Source of the DNA: JAKPPT01 sp964630305
Lineage (GTDB): Bacteria > Spirochaetota > Spirochaetia > Treponematales > UBA12059
NCBI GenBank assembly: GCA_964630305.1
Contig: CAZVTR010000023.1
Location: 1-38,434, forward strand
Length of the DNA: 38,434 bases
Direction: 5' to 3'
Shown: one piece after another, positions 8,193 through 16,195 of the stretch
How positions within the stretch are numbered: the first letter of the stretch is position 1
Layout: each line of letters opens with the position of its first letter
The notes under the pieces: model-generated
The model's database searches: none
Told to the model about the DNA's origin: nothing
Seen by the model: the letters and a program-made list of their open reading frames with translations, nothing else
Translations under genes and position numbers: made by a program

Positions 8193-8881
8193 AGACACTG
8201 CTCATACTCGAAGATAAAGACTTAAGCAAAGAGCTTATAGTTTCTCTTAAAAAAATGGGTATGAGCGTAATACATTACCGGGATCCGATAAAAGCTCTCG
8301 ATAATCTCCCAGAACTTGATCCCGACGCCGTTATCATGAGCGCAGTTGACTTTCCAAGACACTGGAAACCGATTGCAGCGGCGATACGAGCCGTGAAAGA
8401 TCGCAATTCATGTATTATTGTGCTCCTTAAAGGACCATATTTTTCCTATGATGAAGCCGCTAAAGCTGCCCTCCTCGAAATAAACGGTGTTATTCAAGCC
8501 AATTTACAGCAGCAAGAAACTATAGAAAAACTCATGGCAGTTATTGACCGGTATTTTCATTGCGGTACAGGCACCGAGAAAACCATTAGCACATTTGTTG
8601 ATTTTGCATGCACACATCCTGAAACCGGCAACCTTGTAGTGGGAACTGTTTCCAGTATAAACAATGATACGCTCGAAATAATTCCCGATTATCCTCCGCT
8701 TGCAGAATCGTTTAAAACCGGAGATCTAATTTCTAATGCATATATTCAGATTGAAAATACAATACAACCAATTGTCTGCCAAATTAAAAAGACAGGAGTA
8801 CCGCTCGTTCTTTCTGTAAATCTTGAAGATAGCACGACAAAAGAACTCATCACTAAAGCGCAGCAGTTAGTAAAAACATAA
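8189..8881 (+). CDS. Degenerate response-regulator receiver with C-terminal PilZ-like domain
   Basis: Residues 1-125 follow the receiver fold (MKTLLILEDKDLSKELIVSL, then PDAVIMSAVDFPRHW). Where a receiver has its phosphorylated Asp after the third strand, this protein has Ser, so it is probably a pseudo-receiver that is not phosphorylated. Residues about 140-225 (NLVVGTVSSINNDTLEIIP, FKTGDLISNAYIQIE, VPLVLSVNLED) look like a PilZ-type beta barrel without an obvious RxxxR motif. It starts inside the stop of the exported-protein gene (ATGA overlap), which suggests joint production. The partner and ligand are unknown. Both domain calls rest on pattern recognition only. Confidence 0.55.
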   Translation: MKTLLILEDKDLSKELIVSLKKMGMSVIHYRDPIKALDNLPELDPDAVIMSAVDFPRHWKPIAAAIRAVKDRNSCIIVLLKGPYFSYDEAAKAALLEINGVIQANLQQQETIEKLMAVIDRYFHCGTGTEKTISTFVDFACTHPETGNLVVGTVSSINNDTLEIIPDYPPLAESFKTGDLISNAYIQIENTIQPIVCQIKKTGVPLVLSVNLEDSTTKELITKAQQLVKT

Positions 8882-8889
8882 TAGTATTC

Positions 8890-8918
8890 TTGAATTTGAA
8901 AACTTTATACTATATAAT
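8890..8918 (+). promoter_or_regulatory. Strong promoter of the ArsR-family gene
   Basis: TTGAAT (8890-8895), a 17-bp spacer and a perfect TATAAT (8913-8918). The -10 box ends 7 nt before ATG 8926, predicting a leaderless mRNA. The upstream TTG at 8890, an alternative in-frame start, lies inside the -35 box and cannot be used on this transcript. Confidence 0.65.
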
Positions 8919-8925
8919 AATTCTT

Positions 8926-9231
8926 ATGAATAAAAACATGGAATGCAAACAAGAACTCATTGAAGATTATGCAAAAAAACTCAAAGCGCTGGGACATCCA
9001 GTGCGCCTCAAGCTGCTCTGCCTCATTGCACAGCATGACGATCCCTGCGTTTCTAATCTCTGGCAATGTATCAAACAGCCTCAGCCAGTAGTGTCACAGC
9101 ATCTTTCTGTACTTAAAGAAAGCGGCATTGTCACTGCAGAAGCACAATCAACCAAACGAAATTATTCAATTACTGATCCATTTATTAAAAGCATTGTAGA
9201 AGCGCTGCTAAAAGAAATGTCTCACAAATAA
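8926..9231 (+). CDS. ArsR-family winged-helix transcriptional regulator
   Basis: The 101-residue protein is a typical small ArsR/SmtB repressor. It has KKLKALGHPVRLKLLCLIAQ (residues 17-36) and then the recognition region QPVVSQHLSVLKESGIV (about 53-69). Cys41 aligns with the first Cys of the metal-binding ELCVCDL motif of ArsR, but the second is Ser43; Cys7, Cys32 and Cys48 are other thiols. It may therefore sense a metal, metalloid or reactive sulfur species through a non-standard set, or nothing by thiols. No resistance gene is adjacent, so its targets are elsewhere or it regulates itself. The start ATG 8926 was chosen from the promoter position. It may also be read from the upstream operon. 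Confidence 0.85.
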   Translation: MNKNMECKQELIEDYAKKLKALGHPVRLKLLCLIAQHDDPCVSNLWQCIKQPQPVVSQHLSVLKESGIVTAEAQSTKRNYSITDPFIKSIVEALLKEMSHK

Positions 9232-9267
9232 ATTGATTATTTTTAGTGCCAGGACTGATTCTCGTCG

Positions 9268-10482
9268 TTAAAACTGTTTCGACGGCATTGCAGGTAACGG
9301 GTTTTTTAACCGCTCGCGGGCTGTCCCTGCCCAAGGTGAAGGTGCATAAGTGACCAAAACAGACCAAATTGGAATTGCGAATGTTGGCTGTCCCAATAAA
9401 TACAGAGCATCTCCCAAATTAAGGAGGACGCTATATATTCTTGATGTTGCAAGATATTCGGCTATTTCTCTGCTTTTACTCACCTGCTCAAAAAAATCAG
9501 CAAGCGTACTGTATTTATAATCTGGATTTTTTTTCTGGTACATTGCGATAACTTCTGTAATTATCATATTTGCTGCGATTGCAAGATATAACTCGGCATT
9601 TGGCGCGCCTTTTTTCAAAATGTATTCGCCCATCTCGATGTTAGCTCTCAAAGAAAAGCCGGATTTGAGCCTGTATAAAATCATAAACTTATCAAAACCT
9701 TGATTCTTAAGCGTCGCCATCATTGCTTCTTTTAGATAGGGATCCATAGGCGGAGTGCCTGCAACTGGATCATCAAAAAGAATTCGTTGCATTGTGTTAT
9801 ACCAGGCTTGCATGTTGTTTTGCAGTTTATACACTTCTGCAAGTGTATAGAGAATGCTGTATTGGTCTGCCGGTATTTCAAGAGAACCGCGCATATCAAA
9901 CGCACGCAAAAACTGCTTTTCTGCTATGCTCAATTCTCCTTCTATCATGAACACTTTCCCTTTCCAGAATTCTGCTTCAGGGTAGTACTGCAGTACATCA
10001 AGTTCCCGCTCCATGCGGGCAAATGAATCGGCATAGTATTCAATGGGTCTAAAATCATAGGCAACACTCAAAGCATCCAAAAGCGCCCGGTGATAGTCAG
10101 AGAGCCTTTGCCGCTTAAGAATGGTAATGAGTACGCGCATATCCCCATTAGACTGTTTTTGGTATGCAGTATAATCGACATCGGTAAAATCTAGTTTTGC
10201 AAATTCAGCAAGCAGTTTTGAAATTGAGTCACCTGTTTTTTTCTTAATCGGGCTTTTTTGAGCATACCGGAGCCTATCCAGTGCCCATGCGATGATTTCT
10301 TTACGCTTATTGATGGCTTCCTCAAACGAGAGCAATGCTTCGCCAAACTGTTTTTTATAAAAAGACTGTTTGCCTTCCTCAAATATGAGCCAAATAGGTT
10401 TTGATTGAGCACATAAACCCGCTGCAGCTAACGAGAATAGCAATACACAGTATAGGCGGATAAATCCAGTACGTTTCATCAT
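9268..10482 (-). CDS. Exported tetratricopeptide-repeat protein
   Basis: The 404-residue product starts with a signal peptide (MMKRTGFIRLYCVLLFSLAAAGLCAQ). The Cys near its end is preceded by Leu and not by a small residue, so cleavage by signal peptidase I after CA or CAQ seems likelier than lipidation. The mature part is helical, with TPR-like units: FEEGKQSFYKKQFGEALLSF at about 34-53, EFWKGKVFMIEGELSIAEKQ near 170-190, and LYTLAEVYKLQNNMQAWYN near 210-230. It is probably a periplasmic scaffold. It lies downstream of the ATPase operon terminator, so it is a separate transcript. No clear ribosome-binding site is seen. It converges on the ArsR gene with a 36-bp gap. Confidence 0.75.
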   Translation of the reverse strand: MMKRTGFIRLYCVLLFSLAAAGLCAQSKPIWLIFEEGKQSFYKKQFGEALLSFEEAINKRKEIIAWALDRLRYAQKSPIKKKTGDSISKLLAEFAKLDFTDVDYTAYQKQSNGDMRVLITILKRQRLSDYHRALLDALSVAYDFRPIEYYADSFARMERELDVLQYYPEAEFWKGKVFMIEGELSIAEKQFLRAFDMRGSLEIPADQYSILYTLAEVYKLQNNMQAWYNTMQRILFDDPVAGTPPMDPYLKEAMMATLKNQGFDKFMILYRLKSGFSLRANIEMGEYILKKGAPNAELYLAIAANMIITEVIAMYQKKNPDYKYSTLADFFEQVSKSREIAEYLATSRIYSVLLNLGDALYLLGQPTFAIPIWSVLVTYAPSPWAGTARERLKNPLPAMPSKQF

Positions 10483-10565
10483 TTATATATCGGTGTTAAA
10501 TGAGAGAGACTTCAGGCATTTCATTATTAGTGTCACGAAGGTTGTGAAACCAGTCACACATAAAA

Positions 10566-10602
10566 ATATAAAAAGGACAGCCATCTCATGCAATGACTGC
10601 CC
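10566..10602 (-). terminator. Rho-independent terminator of the V-ATPase operon
   Basis: On the minus strand GGGCAGTCA (10602-10594) pairs with TGGCTGTCC (10583-10575) over 9 bp with two G-T pairs, around a 10-nt loop. It is followed directly by TTTTTATATTTTTA. It lies about 40 nt after the atpK stop codon. Confidence 0.85.
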
Positions 10603-10642
10603 TCTTTTTATACATCACACTTAATATTCAGCATCAACTTGA

Positions 10643-11071
10643 TTAGAGCATAGTCATCGCAAGTGCCATTACAAAGAGAGCGACTGTTTCACAAAGACCT
10701 ACGACCATGATGTAAAGACCGAATCCCTTACCGGTTTCTCCCATTGCGTCACTTGCAGCAGCGCCAGCTTGCCCCTGAGCTATCGCAGACATTGCAATTG
10801 CAAGACCGCCGGCAATACCAACTGCAAATACCAGCAGGGGATCCTTTGTAGAAGTAGCCATTTTGATTGCAGATAATATATATCCATAAAATATCTGGGT
10901 AATGGGAGCGCCGGCAAATACCACAAGTGTAAACGATGCAGGTTTATTAGCCATGAAATTTCGTTTCCATGCACCAATTGCTGCTCTTCCTGCTATACTG
11001 ATACCAATTGCAGAACCAATTGCGGCAATGGCCATTGTACAGCCAACTCCCAGTAATCCAATATTACTCAT
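10643..11071 (-). CDS. atpK: V-type ATPase subunit K (membrane rotor proteolipid)
   Basis: The 142-residue product is four membrane helices, a fused pair of hairpins, forming the ion-carrying rotor ring. The single carboxylate is Glu128 in helix 4 (VVGLCETVALF). Thr58 and Gln59 in helix 2 (PITQ) and Gln99 in helix 3 (AQGQAG) occupy places that match the sodium ligands Thr64, Gln65 and Gln110 of E. hirae NtpK. The 29-residue spacing between Gln99 and Glu128 is the same as between Gln110 and Glu139. This suggests sodium rather than proton coupling. An AAGGAG ribosome-binding site precedes the ATG. It is the last gene of the operon, and the terminator follows. Confidence 0.95.
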   Translation of the reverse strand: MSNIGLLGVGCTMAIAAIGSAIGISIAGRAAIGAWKRNFMANKPASFTLVVFAGAPITQIFYGYILSAIKMATSTKDPLLVFAVGIAGGLAIAMSAIAQGQAGAAASDAMGETGKGFGLYIMVVGLCETVALFVMALAMTML

Positions 11072-11098
11072 AAGAAACTCCTTCCTAGATAATGTTGC

Positions 11099-12631
11099 TT
11101 ATATGTGTACATCCTTTTCCGCTGTGGCTTCGGAAAAGGGTGAGTAACCATAACCAGACCATTCCATGCCTAAATGGCTTGAGAATTCGAGCATATTTAG
11201 CCGGATGCCATGTACCAGTACCGACAGAACACTGAGAATAATGTTGATACCATGTCCCATAAAAAGAATCACAACAGCCACGAGGAATTTGATAAGGCTC
11301 CCCAGCACAGGCCCTGCAAGTGCATTGACCGTCTGGCTCATGGCAAGGCCTGCAAGTCCTACTGCCCATAGACGGATATAGGATATGATATCACCAAATA
11401 TGTTTACAACGCCAAGGAACACAGAAATAATGCTCTGGAGCTGTACCATCAAGCCCGCAGCGAGTGCTTTTATAAAATTGCCTTTTGAATCATCATATGA
11501 CGAAAACAAAAAGCTCAGTAAAAATCCAATGCCTATTGCAGGAAGCACCCATGAAGGTATAGGAAATCTTTGAGGATTAACAATCAAATTGAGTACAACA
11601 AAGAACATGCCTTCGAGCATTCCGAGCTGCCCCAGTTGCCCGATAAATTTAGGTGATGGAAAATCCCTCACTATATTTTTAAGATGCGCAATAGTTAATT
11701 GGATGACTCCAATAATAAAGCAGAATACTTTGATATTTTCTTCTGCTTGAGGATTGTGCGGATGTATCCAGGACACGACCGTAGACTGTAAGAATGCAGG
11801 CAGTTTTTCGTAATTAATGCCAAACCAGCTTCCCGAAAGGAAACCCCAGACAATCGTCGCTCCTGACAACACCGCTACTAGCTTTAAAATATCAGGCACA
11901 TGTTTCTTTTTTATAACAAGTGAAAATATTGAATATAATGAGTATAAGAACAGCAAAGACCCATAGCCGCCGTCGCCGAAAATCATTGCAAAGAAAATGG
12001 TAAAGAAAAATAAAAATAATCCGGATATATCGTATTCTCGGTAATTAGGCACAGAACCGATAAAGTCAAATACCGGACGTATCATGTTTACCACTGCATT
12101 ATTTTCAAGNNNNNNNNNNNNNNNNNNNNNNNNNNNNNNNNNNNNNNNNNNNNNNNNNNNNNNNNNNNNNNNNNNNNNNNNNNNNNNNNNNNNNNNNNNN
12201 NNNNNNNNNTCAAGTTCCGATAGCTTTTTCTTTGGAAGGACATATAGTGCAAGTGCTACACCTTCCTGCTTAAGGTACTGCAAGAGCTCCGGATCAAAGT
12301 CTCCCCATTCATAGATAGATTCTATTTCTTTTGTGAGCACAGCAGATGCTTCTTCGTCATTTTTTATTGCTTCCGCAAGGTTCACAATTTCCTCTGCACA
12401 GCTGTGAGGTTTTGCAAGCTGTTCTTGCTGTAATTTTTTAGTAACAAATTCTTCTATTGAAGCCAGAGCTGTCACTACTGTTTTTTGAGCAGCTACAAGC
12501 TGTTCATAGGTATCTCCTGATCCTTCAAGTGGCTCAAGATGAACGATGCCAAGTTTTCTAAGCGCATCAAGAACTGCCAGCCTGTCTTTATCCTGGAGCG
12601 CAATATACACTCGTTTCATCGGTGCAATCAT
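11099..12631 (-). CDS. atpI: V-type ATPase subunit I (membrane stator), interrupted by an assembly gap
   Basis: Subunit I anchors the peripheral stalk and forms the half-channels facing the K ring. The N-terminal cytoplasmic part (MIAPMKRVYIALQDKDRLAV) and the membrane domain are both present. The latter has YDISGLFLFFFTIFFAMIFG and the conserved SYIRLWAVGLAGLAMSQ, whose Arg is the residue that works against the rotor Glu. Only about 476 residues are determined, against the 600-650 usual in the family, and 100 N fall between the two halves. The missing piece is therefore probably much longer than 100 bp. Flanks are in the same frame, so I do not call it broken. It starts inside the atpD stop (ATGA). 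Confidence 0.92.
   Translation of the reverse strand: MIAPMKRVYIALQDKDRLAVLDALRKLGIVHLEPLEGSGDTYEQLVAAQKTVVTALASIEEFVTKKLQQEQLAKPHSCAEEIVNLAEAIKNDEEASAVLTKEIESIYEWGDFDPELLQYLKQEGVALALYVLPKKKLSELXXXXXXXXXXXXXXXXXXXXXXXXXXXXXXXXXXLENNAVVNMIRPVFDFIGSVPNYREYDISGLFLFFFTIFFAMIFGDGGYGSLLFLYSLYSIFSLVIKKKHVPDILKLVAVLSGATIVWGFLSGSWFGINYEKLPAFLQSTVVSWIHPHNPQAEENIKVFCFIIGVIQLTIAHLKNIVRDFPSPKFIGQLGQLGMLEGMFFVVLNLIVNPQRFPIPSWVLPAIGIGFLLSFLFSSYDDSKGNFIKALAAGLMVQLQSIISVFLGVVNIFGDIISYIRLWAVGLAGLAMSQTVNALAGPVLGSLIKFLVAVVILFMGHGINIILSVLSVLVHGIRLNMLEFSSHLGMEWSGYGYSPFSEATAEKDVHI
12110..12209. other. Assembly gap (100 N) within atpI
   Basis: Exactly 100 N, the common placeholder for a gap of unknown size. It removes part of the cytoplasmic arm of subunit I. 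The shortfall against family length suggests a true gap of several hundred bases. Confidence 0.95.
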
Positions 12632-13245
12632 GACTGTGTCCTTTCCACTACTTTGCGCTTGGCAATTTTGCCGCGCACAACCTGAGCTGTCTGCTGATCA
12701 CCAAGATAGATGCGAATTTTGCGTATATTTTCTGTTGTTTCAGGAATCTTAACTTTTTCAAAAAGATTTACGCGCTGACTGGTTATTCTGAGTTCCTGAG
12801 ACAGTCTCTCAATTTGTTCCTTGAGTATTGCGATTTCGATATCTAAGAGCAGGATGCGCTTGAGCTGTTCAATTGCCGCATCAATCCAGAGCGGCTTTAA
12901 AAAAAGATCATAGTCATCTACAGAAAACTCCGCATCGACAAATACAGGTATAGCGACACCTGCAATATTCCCTGTATCGGTAATAACCCGTTTTGGGGCT
13001 ATGAGCCAGCCTCCGTCGGCTCTGCGCAATTCCTGGATTTCGCCAAATACTGCGATCCAGGTAGTCAGTGCGTGATAGAGTTCACCGCGCTCTCTTCCTA
13101 TTTCATCGGCTTTAGCCTCTATGTGGCGGATTTCCATCTGCAGCTGCTGTTTTTTGAGCTGCAGCGTTGGAAGATACCGCTTGTACATTTTGAGCGCATC
13201 TTTTTGTTTTTTAAGCTCGTTTTTTGTAAGCTTAATCTTAGCCAT
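12628..13245 (-). CDS. atpD: V-type ATPase subunit D (central stalk)
   Basis: Subunit D is the rotating axle inside the A3B3 head. The 205 residues are the family's usual size. The N-terminal MAKIKLTKNELKKQKDAL and the long helices at about 10-70 and 120-165 (IEQLKRILLLDIEIAILKEQ) form the antiparallel coiled coil. The C-terminus is rich in Lys and Arg (KIAKRKVVERTQS). Its start overlaps the atpB stop (TAATG) and its stop overlaps the atpI start (ATGA). The usual companion subunit F is not found in this operon. Confidence 0.95.
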   Translation of the reverse strand: MAKIKLTKNELKKQKDALKMYKRYLPTLQLKKQQLQMEIRHIEAKADEIGRERGELYHALTTWIAVFGEIQELRRADGGWLIAPKRVITDTGNIAGVAIPVFVDAEFSVDDYDLFLKPLWIDAAIEQLKRILLLDIEIAILKEQIERLSQELRITSQRVNLFEKVKIPETTENIRKIRIYLGDQQTAQVVRGKIAKRKVVERTQS

Positions 13246-14546
13246 TATGACACCTTTTTCGGCCAGAACTGTTCAATGAGCTTAGTCTGGAGACCGGTTT
13301 CCTGCGGTTCAAAACAATCGGCAAGAATTTCCCAGCCCTTATCCAGCGCTGCTTCGAGCGGAATATTAACAGAGAGATCCATCATCTCTTTTTCAAACAG
13401 TTCTCCATATTTAAGCAGCTTCTGATCCCAGGCACTCATCTGGAATCCCATAGCCTTTTTCTCAAGCGTATCCCGGTATGCTGCGAACAGTTTAATCATA
13501 CCGTCCATGACAGCACGATGATCCGCTCGAGTTTTTCCGTTTACCTGCTGTTTAAGACGCGAGAGCGATCCAAACGGCTCAATGCGTCCGCCCTTGAGAT
13601 AGAACTGACCTTCGGTGATGTACCCAGTATTATCGGGAACTGGATGCGTTACATCATCGCCCGGCATAGTTGTTACTGCAAGTATGGTAATAGAACCAGA
13701 ATCACTAAAGTCAACCGCTTTTTCATACCGAGCGGCAAGCTGACTGTAGAGATCTCCCGGATAACCGCGGTTTGATGGAACCTGCTCCTGTGTGATAGCA
13801 ATTTCCTTAAGCGCATCTGAGAAGTTAGTCATATCGGTAAGCAGCACAAGCACGTTAAGATTTTGTAACGCAAAACGTTCTGCCACAGCAAGCGATATAT
13901 CCGGCACCATGAGACATTCAACAACAGGATCTGCAGCGGTATGCACAAACATAACCGTTTTCTGCAGCGCTCCGCCCTGCTCCAGTGTTTCCTTAAATAT
14001 GAGGTAATCATCATACTTGAGACCCATACCGCCCAAAATGATTAAGTCTACCTCTGCCTGCATTGCAATACGCGCAAGGAGCTGGTTATACGGCTCTCCT
14101 GAGATTGAGAAAATTGGCAGCTTCTGGCTCTTAACAAGCGTATTAAAAAGATCGATCATTGGAATACCGGTACGAATCATTTCTCGCGGAATAATACGTT
14201 TTGACGGATTAACAGACGGTCCGCCTATGGTAATAAGATTTTCATGGAGCGCCGGTCCGTTATCGCGCGGAATGCCTGCGCCGTTAAAAATTCTTCCCTT
14301 AAGGTTTTCGGAAAATGATACCTGCATTGGATGTCCCAGGAACTGCACCTCATCGCCTGTGGAAATACCGCGGCCTCCCGCAAACACTTGCATGGAAACA
14401 TTTTCGTTATCGAGGCGGATAACCTCAGCAAGCGATATACCGAACCGTGTCTTAACCTGTGCAAGTTCTCCGTATGCGACGTCCTGAGCTTTTACCGTGA
14501 TTACGTTTCCAACGATTGATTCTATCTTAGAATATACCTTTTTCAT
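13245..14546 (-). CDS. atpB: V-type ATPase subunit B (non-catalytic)
   Basis: The 433-residue protein carries the B-subunit core: GRIFNGAGIPRDNGP (about 84-98), then SISGEPYNQLLARIA (about 147-161) in place of a P-loop. The missing GKT is normal for the non-catalytic subunit. VLLTDMTNFSDALKEIA and QLAARYEKAVDF follow in family order. It alternates with subunit A in the A3B3 head. The gene overlaps atpA upstream (ATGA) and atpD downstream, so translation is coupled through the head and axle genes. Confidence 0.97.
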   Translation of the reverse strand: MKKVYSKIESIVGNVITVKAQDVAYGELAQVKTRFGISLAEVIRLDNENVSMQVFAGGRGISTGDEVQFLGHPMQVSFSENLKGRIFNGAGIPRDNGPALHENLITIGGPSVNPSKRIIPREMIRTGIPMIDLFNTLVKSQKLPIFSISGEPYNQLLARIAMQAEVDLIILGGMGLKYDDYLIFKETLEQGGALQKTVMFVHTAADPVVECLMVPDISLAVAERFALQNLNVLVLLTDMTNFSDALKEIAITQEQVPSNRGYPGDLYSQLAARYEKAVDFSDSGSITILAVTTMPGDDVTHPVPDNTGYITEGQFYLKGGRIEPFGSLSRLKQQVNGKTRADHRAVMDGMIKLFAAYRDTLEKKAMGFQMSAWDQKLLKYGELFEKEMMDLSVNIPLEAALDKGWEILADCFEPQETGLQTKLIEQFWPKKVS

Positions 14547-16192
14547 TCTGCACGCTCCATTGCTTCAAGTATTTTTGCACCCTGAGCACTCATTTGCTTT
14601 GTACGCTCTTGTATGTATGCCTCAACAGCAGCGGAGGTTTCATTAAACTGATCCGATTTCCATTCCTGGCTGTTCATATCAAGAATCATCTGTCTGAGTT
14701 TGTTAAACCAGCCGCGTGCATCTTCCTTATCTGAAAAAGTCTGATTTCCGCCAAGAATTTTGACCATGAGGCGGAACATAAAGTGCTGACGCTCCGGCTT
14801 AACAGCTGCATCTACTGGATCAAAGGAGTTTTGCTGGAGGTATACAGCATCAAGTAATTCACCCTTGAGATAGAGCACAAANNNNNNNNNNNNNNNNNNN
14901 NNNNNNNNNNNNNNNNNNNNNNNNNNNNNNNNNNNNNNNNNNNNNNNNNNNNNNNNNNNNNNNNNNNNNNNNNNNNNNNNNTCTTCAAAGTTTCCGCCTG
15001 CCGGCGAAACGGTTCCGCCAATGGTTACCGAACCCTTCTTGCCGTCTTTAAGCCTTACGAGTCCTGCTCGCTCATAGAAGTTTGCAATAACCGATTCAAG
15101 ATATGCCGGGAATGCTTCCTCTCCGGGAATTTCCTCAAGACGGCCGGACATTTCACGCATTGCCTGAGCCCATCGGCTTGTTGAGTCAGCCAGGAGGAGC
15201 ACATCGTAGCCCATCTGGCGGTAATACTCAGCCATCGTTACTGCTGTATATACCGATGCCTCACGAGCTGCAACCGGCATCGATGATGTGTTACATACGA
15301 TAATTGTTCGTTCCATAAGCGAACGGCCGGTACGCGGATCGATGAGTTCCGGAAATTCTACCAGTGTCTCAACAACCTCACCTGCCCGTTCACCGCATGC
15401 TGCAACAATTACGATATCAACATCGGCATTGCGGCTCGTTGTCTGCTGGAGCACGGTTTTTCCTGCGCCAAAGGGACCGGGAATACAAAAGGTGCCGCCT
15501 TTAGCAACCGGGAAAAAGGTATCGATAATGCGCGACTTTGTAATAAGCGGCTCTGTTGGTTTAAGGCGTTCGGCATAGCAGTCAATTGCGCGTTTTACCG
15601 GCCACTCGAAAAACATGGTTACCGGAACTTCATTGCCCTGTGCATCTTCGAGCACTGCAATCTGTGTATCGACTGTGTATGAACCTGCCGGCTTTACCGA
15701 TTTTACTGTATAGGTTCCATAGAGCGTAAACGGAACCATTATTTTATGCGTAAATGCAGCCTCTGGAACCGAACCGAGGTAGTCACCGCGTGTGACAGTG
15801 TCTCCTGGTTTAGCAAGCGGTGTCCAATCCCATGTAACATTGCGCGGCAGAGCATCGAGATACACTCCTGGTTCCAGGAAATAGCCTGTTTTTACCGCGA
15901 CCTCGGGGAGAGGGTTCTGCAAACCATCATAAATTTTTGAGAGAAGACCAGGCCCCAGTTCAACAGCAAGCATTTCCCCTGTGAACGAGACATCCATACC
16001 CACCTTAATGCCTTTGGTAATTTCAAATACCTGTGTCTGTACAATATCGCCGCGAATACGGATAACTTCTGCTTTAAGCCTTTTCTCTCCATTATGGATA
16101 TACGCTACTTCATTGAGTGAAACGACTCCATCAACTTTAACTGTTACCATGTTGCCGTTTACACCGGTCACAATACCTTTTGTTGTTACCAT
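14543..16192 (-). CDS. atpA: V-type ATPase subunit A (catalytic), interrupted by an assembly gap
   Basis: This is the catalytic subunit. The Walker A loop GPFGAGKTVLQ lies near residue 235, followed by AACGERAGEVVETLVEFPEL and LADSTSRWAQAMREMSGRLEEIPGEE. The N-terminal barrel (MVTTKGIVTGVNGNMVTVK) and the bulge domain before the P-loop are present. After SPAGGNFE come 100 N, and the sequence resumes at FVLYLKGELLDAVYLQQNSFD. From memory of related A subunits, about 70-80 residues belong between these points, so the real gap is longer than 100 bp. The frame is the same on both sides. It begins 3 nt after the DUF2764 gene. Confidence 0.96.
   Translation of the reverse strand: MVTTKGIVTGVNGNMVTVKVDGVVSLNEVAYIHNGEKRLKAEVIRIRGDIVQTQVFEITKGIKVGMDVSFTGEMLAVELGPGLLSKIYDGLQNPLPEVAVKTGYFLEPGVYLDALPRNVTWDWTPLAKPGDTVTRGDYLGSVPEAAFTHKIMVPFTLYGTYTVKSVKPAGSYTVDTQIAVLEDAQGNEVPVTMFFEWPVKRAIDCYAERLKPTEPLITKSRIIDTFFPVAKGGTFCIPGPFGAGKTVLQQTTSRNADVDIVIVAACGERAGEVVETLVEFPELIDPRTGRSLMERTIIVCNTSSMPVAAREASVYTAVTMAEYYRQMGYDVLLLADSTSRWAQAMREMSGRLEEIPGEEAFPAYLESVIANFYERAGLVRLKDGKKGSVTIGGTVSPAGGNFEXXXXXXXXXXXXXXXXXXXXXXXXXXXXXXXXXXFVLYLKGELLDAVYLQQNSFDPVDAAVKPERQHFMFRLMVKILGGNQTFSDKEDARGWFNKLRQMILDMNSQEWKSDQFNETSAAVEAYIQERTKQMSAQGAKILEAMERAE
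14882..14981. other. Assembly gap (100 N) within atpA
   Basis: Exactly 100 N, a standard gap placeholder. It replaces the stretch after the catalytic core, including the expected PVTQ-type segment of subunit A. Confidence 0.95.
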
Positions 16193-16195
16193 ATG

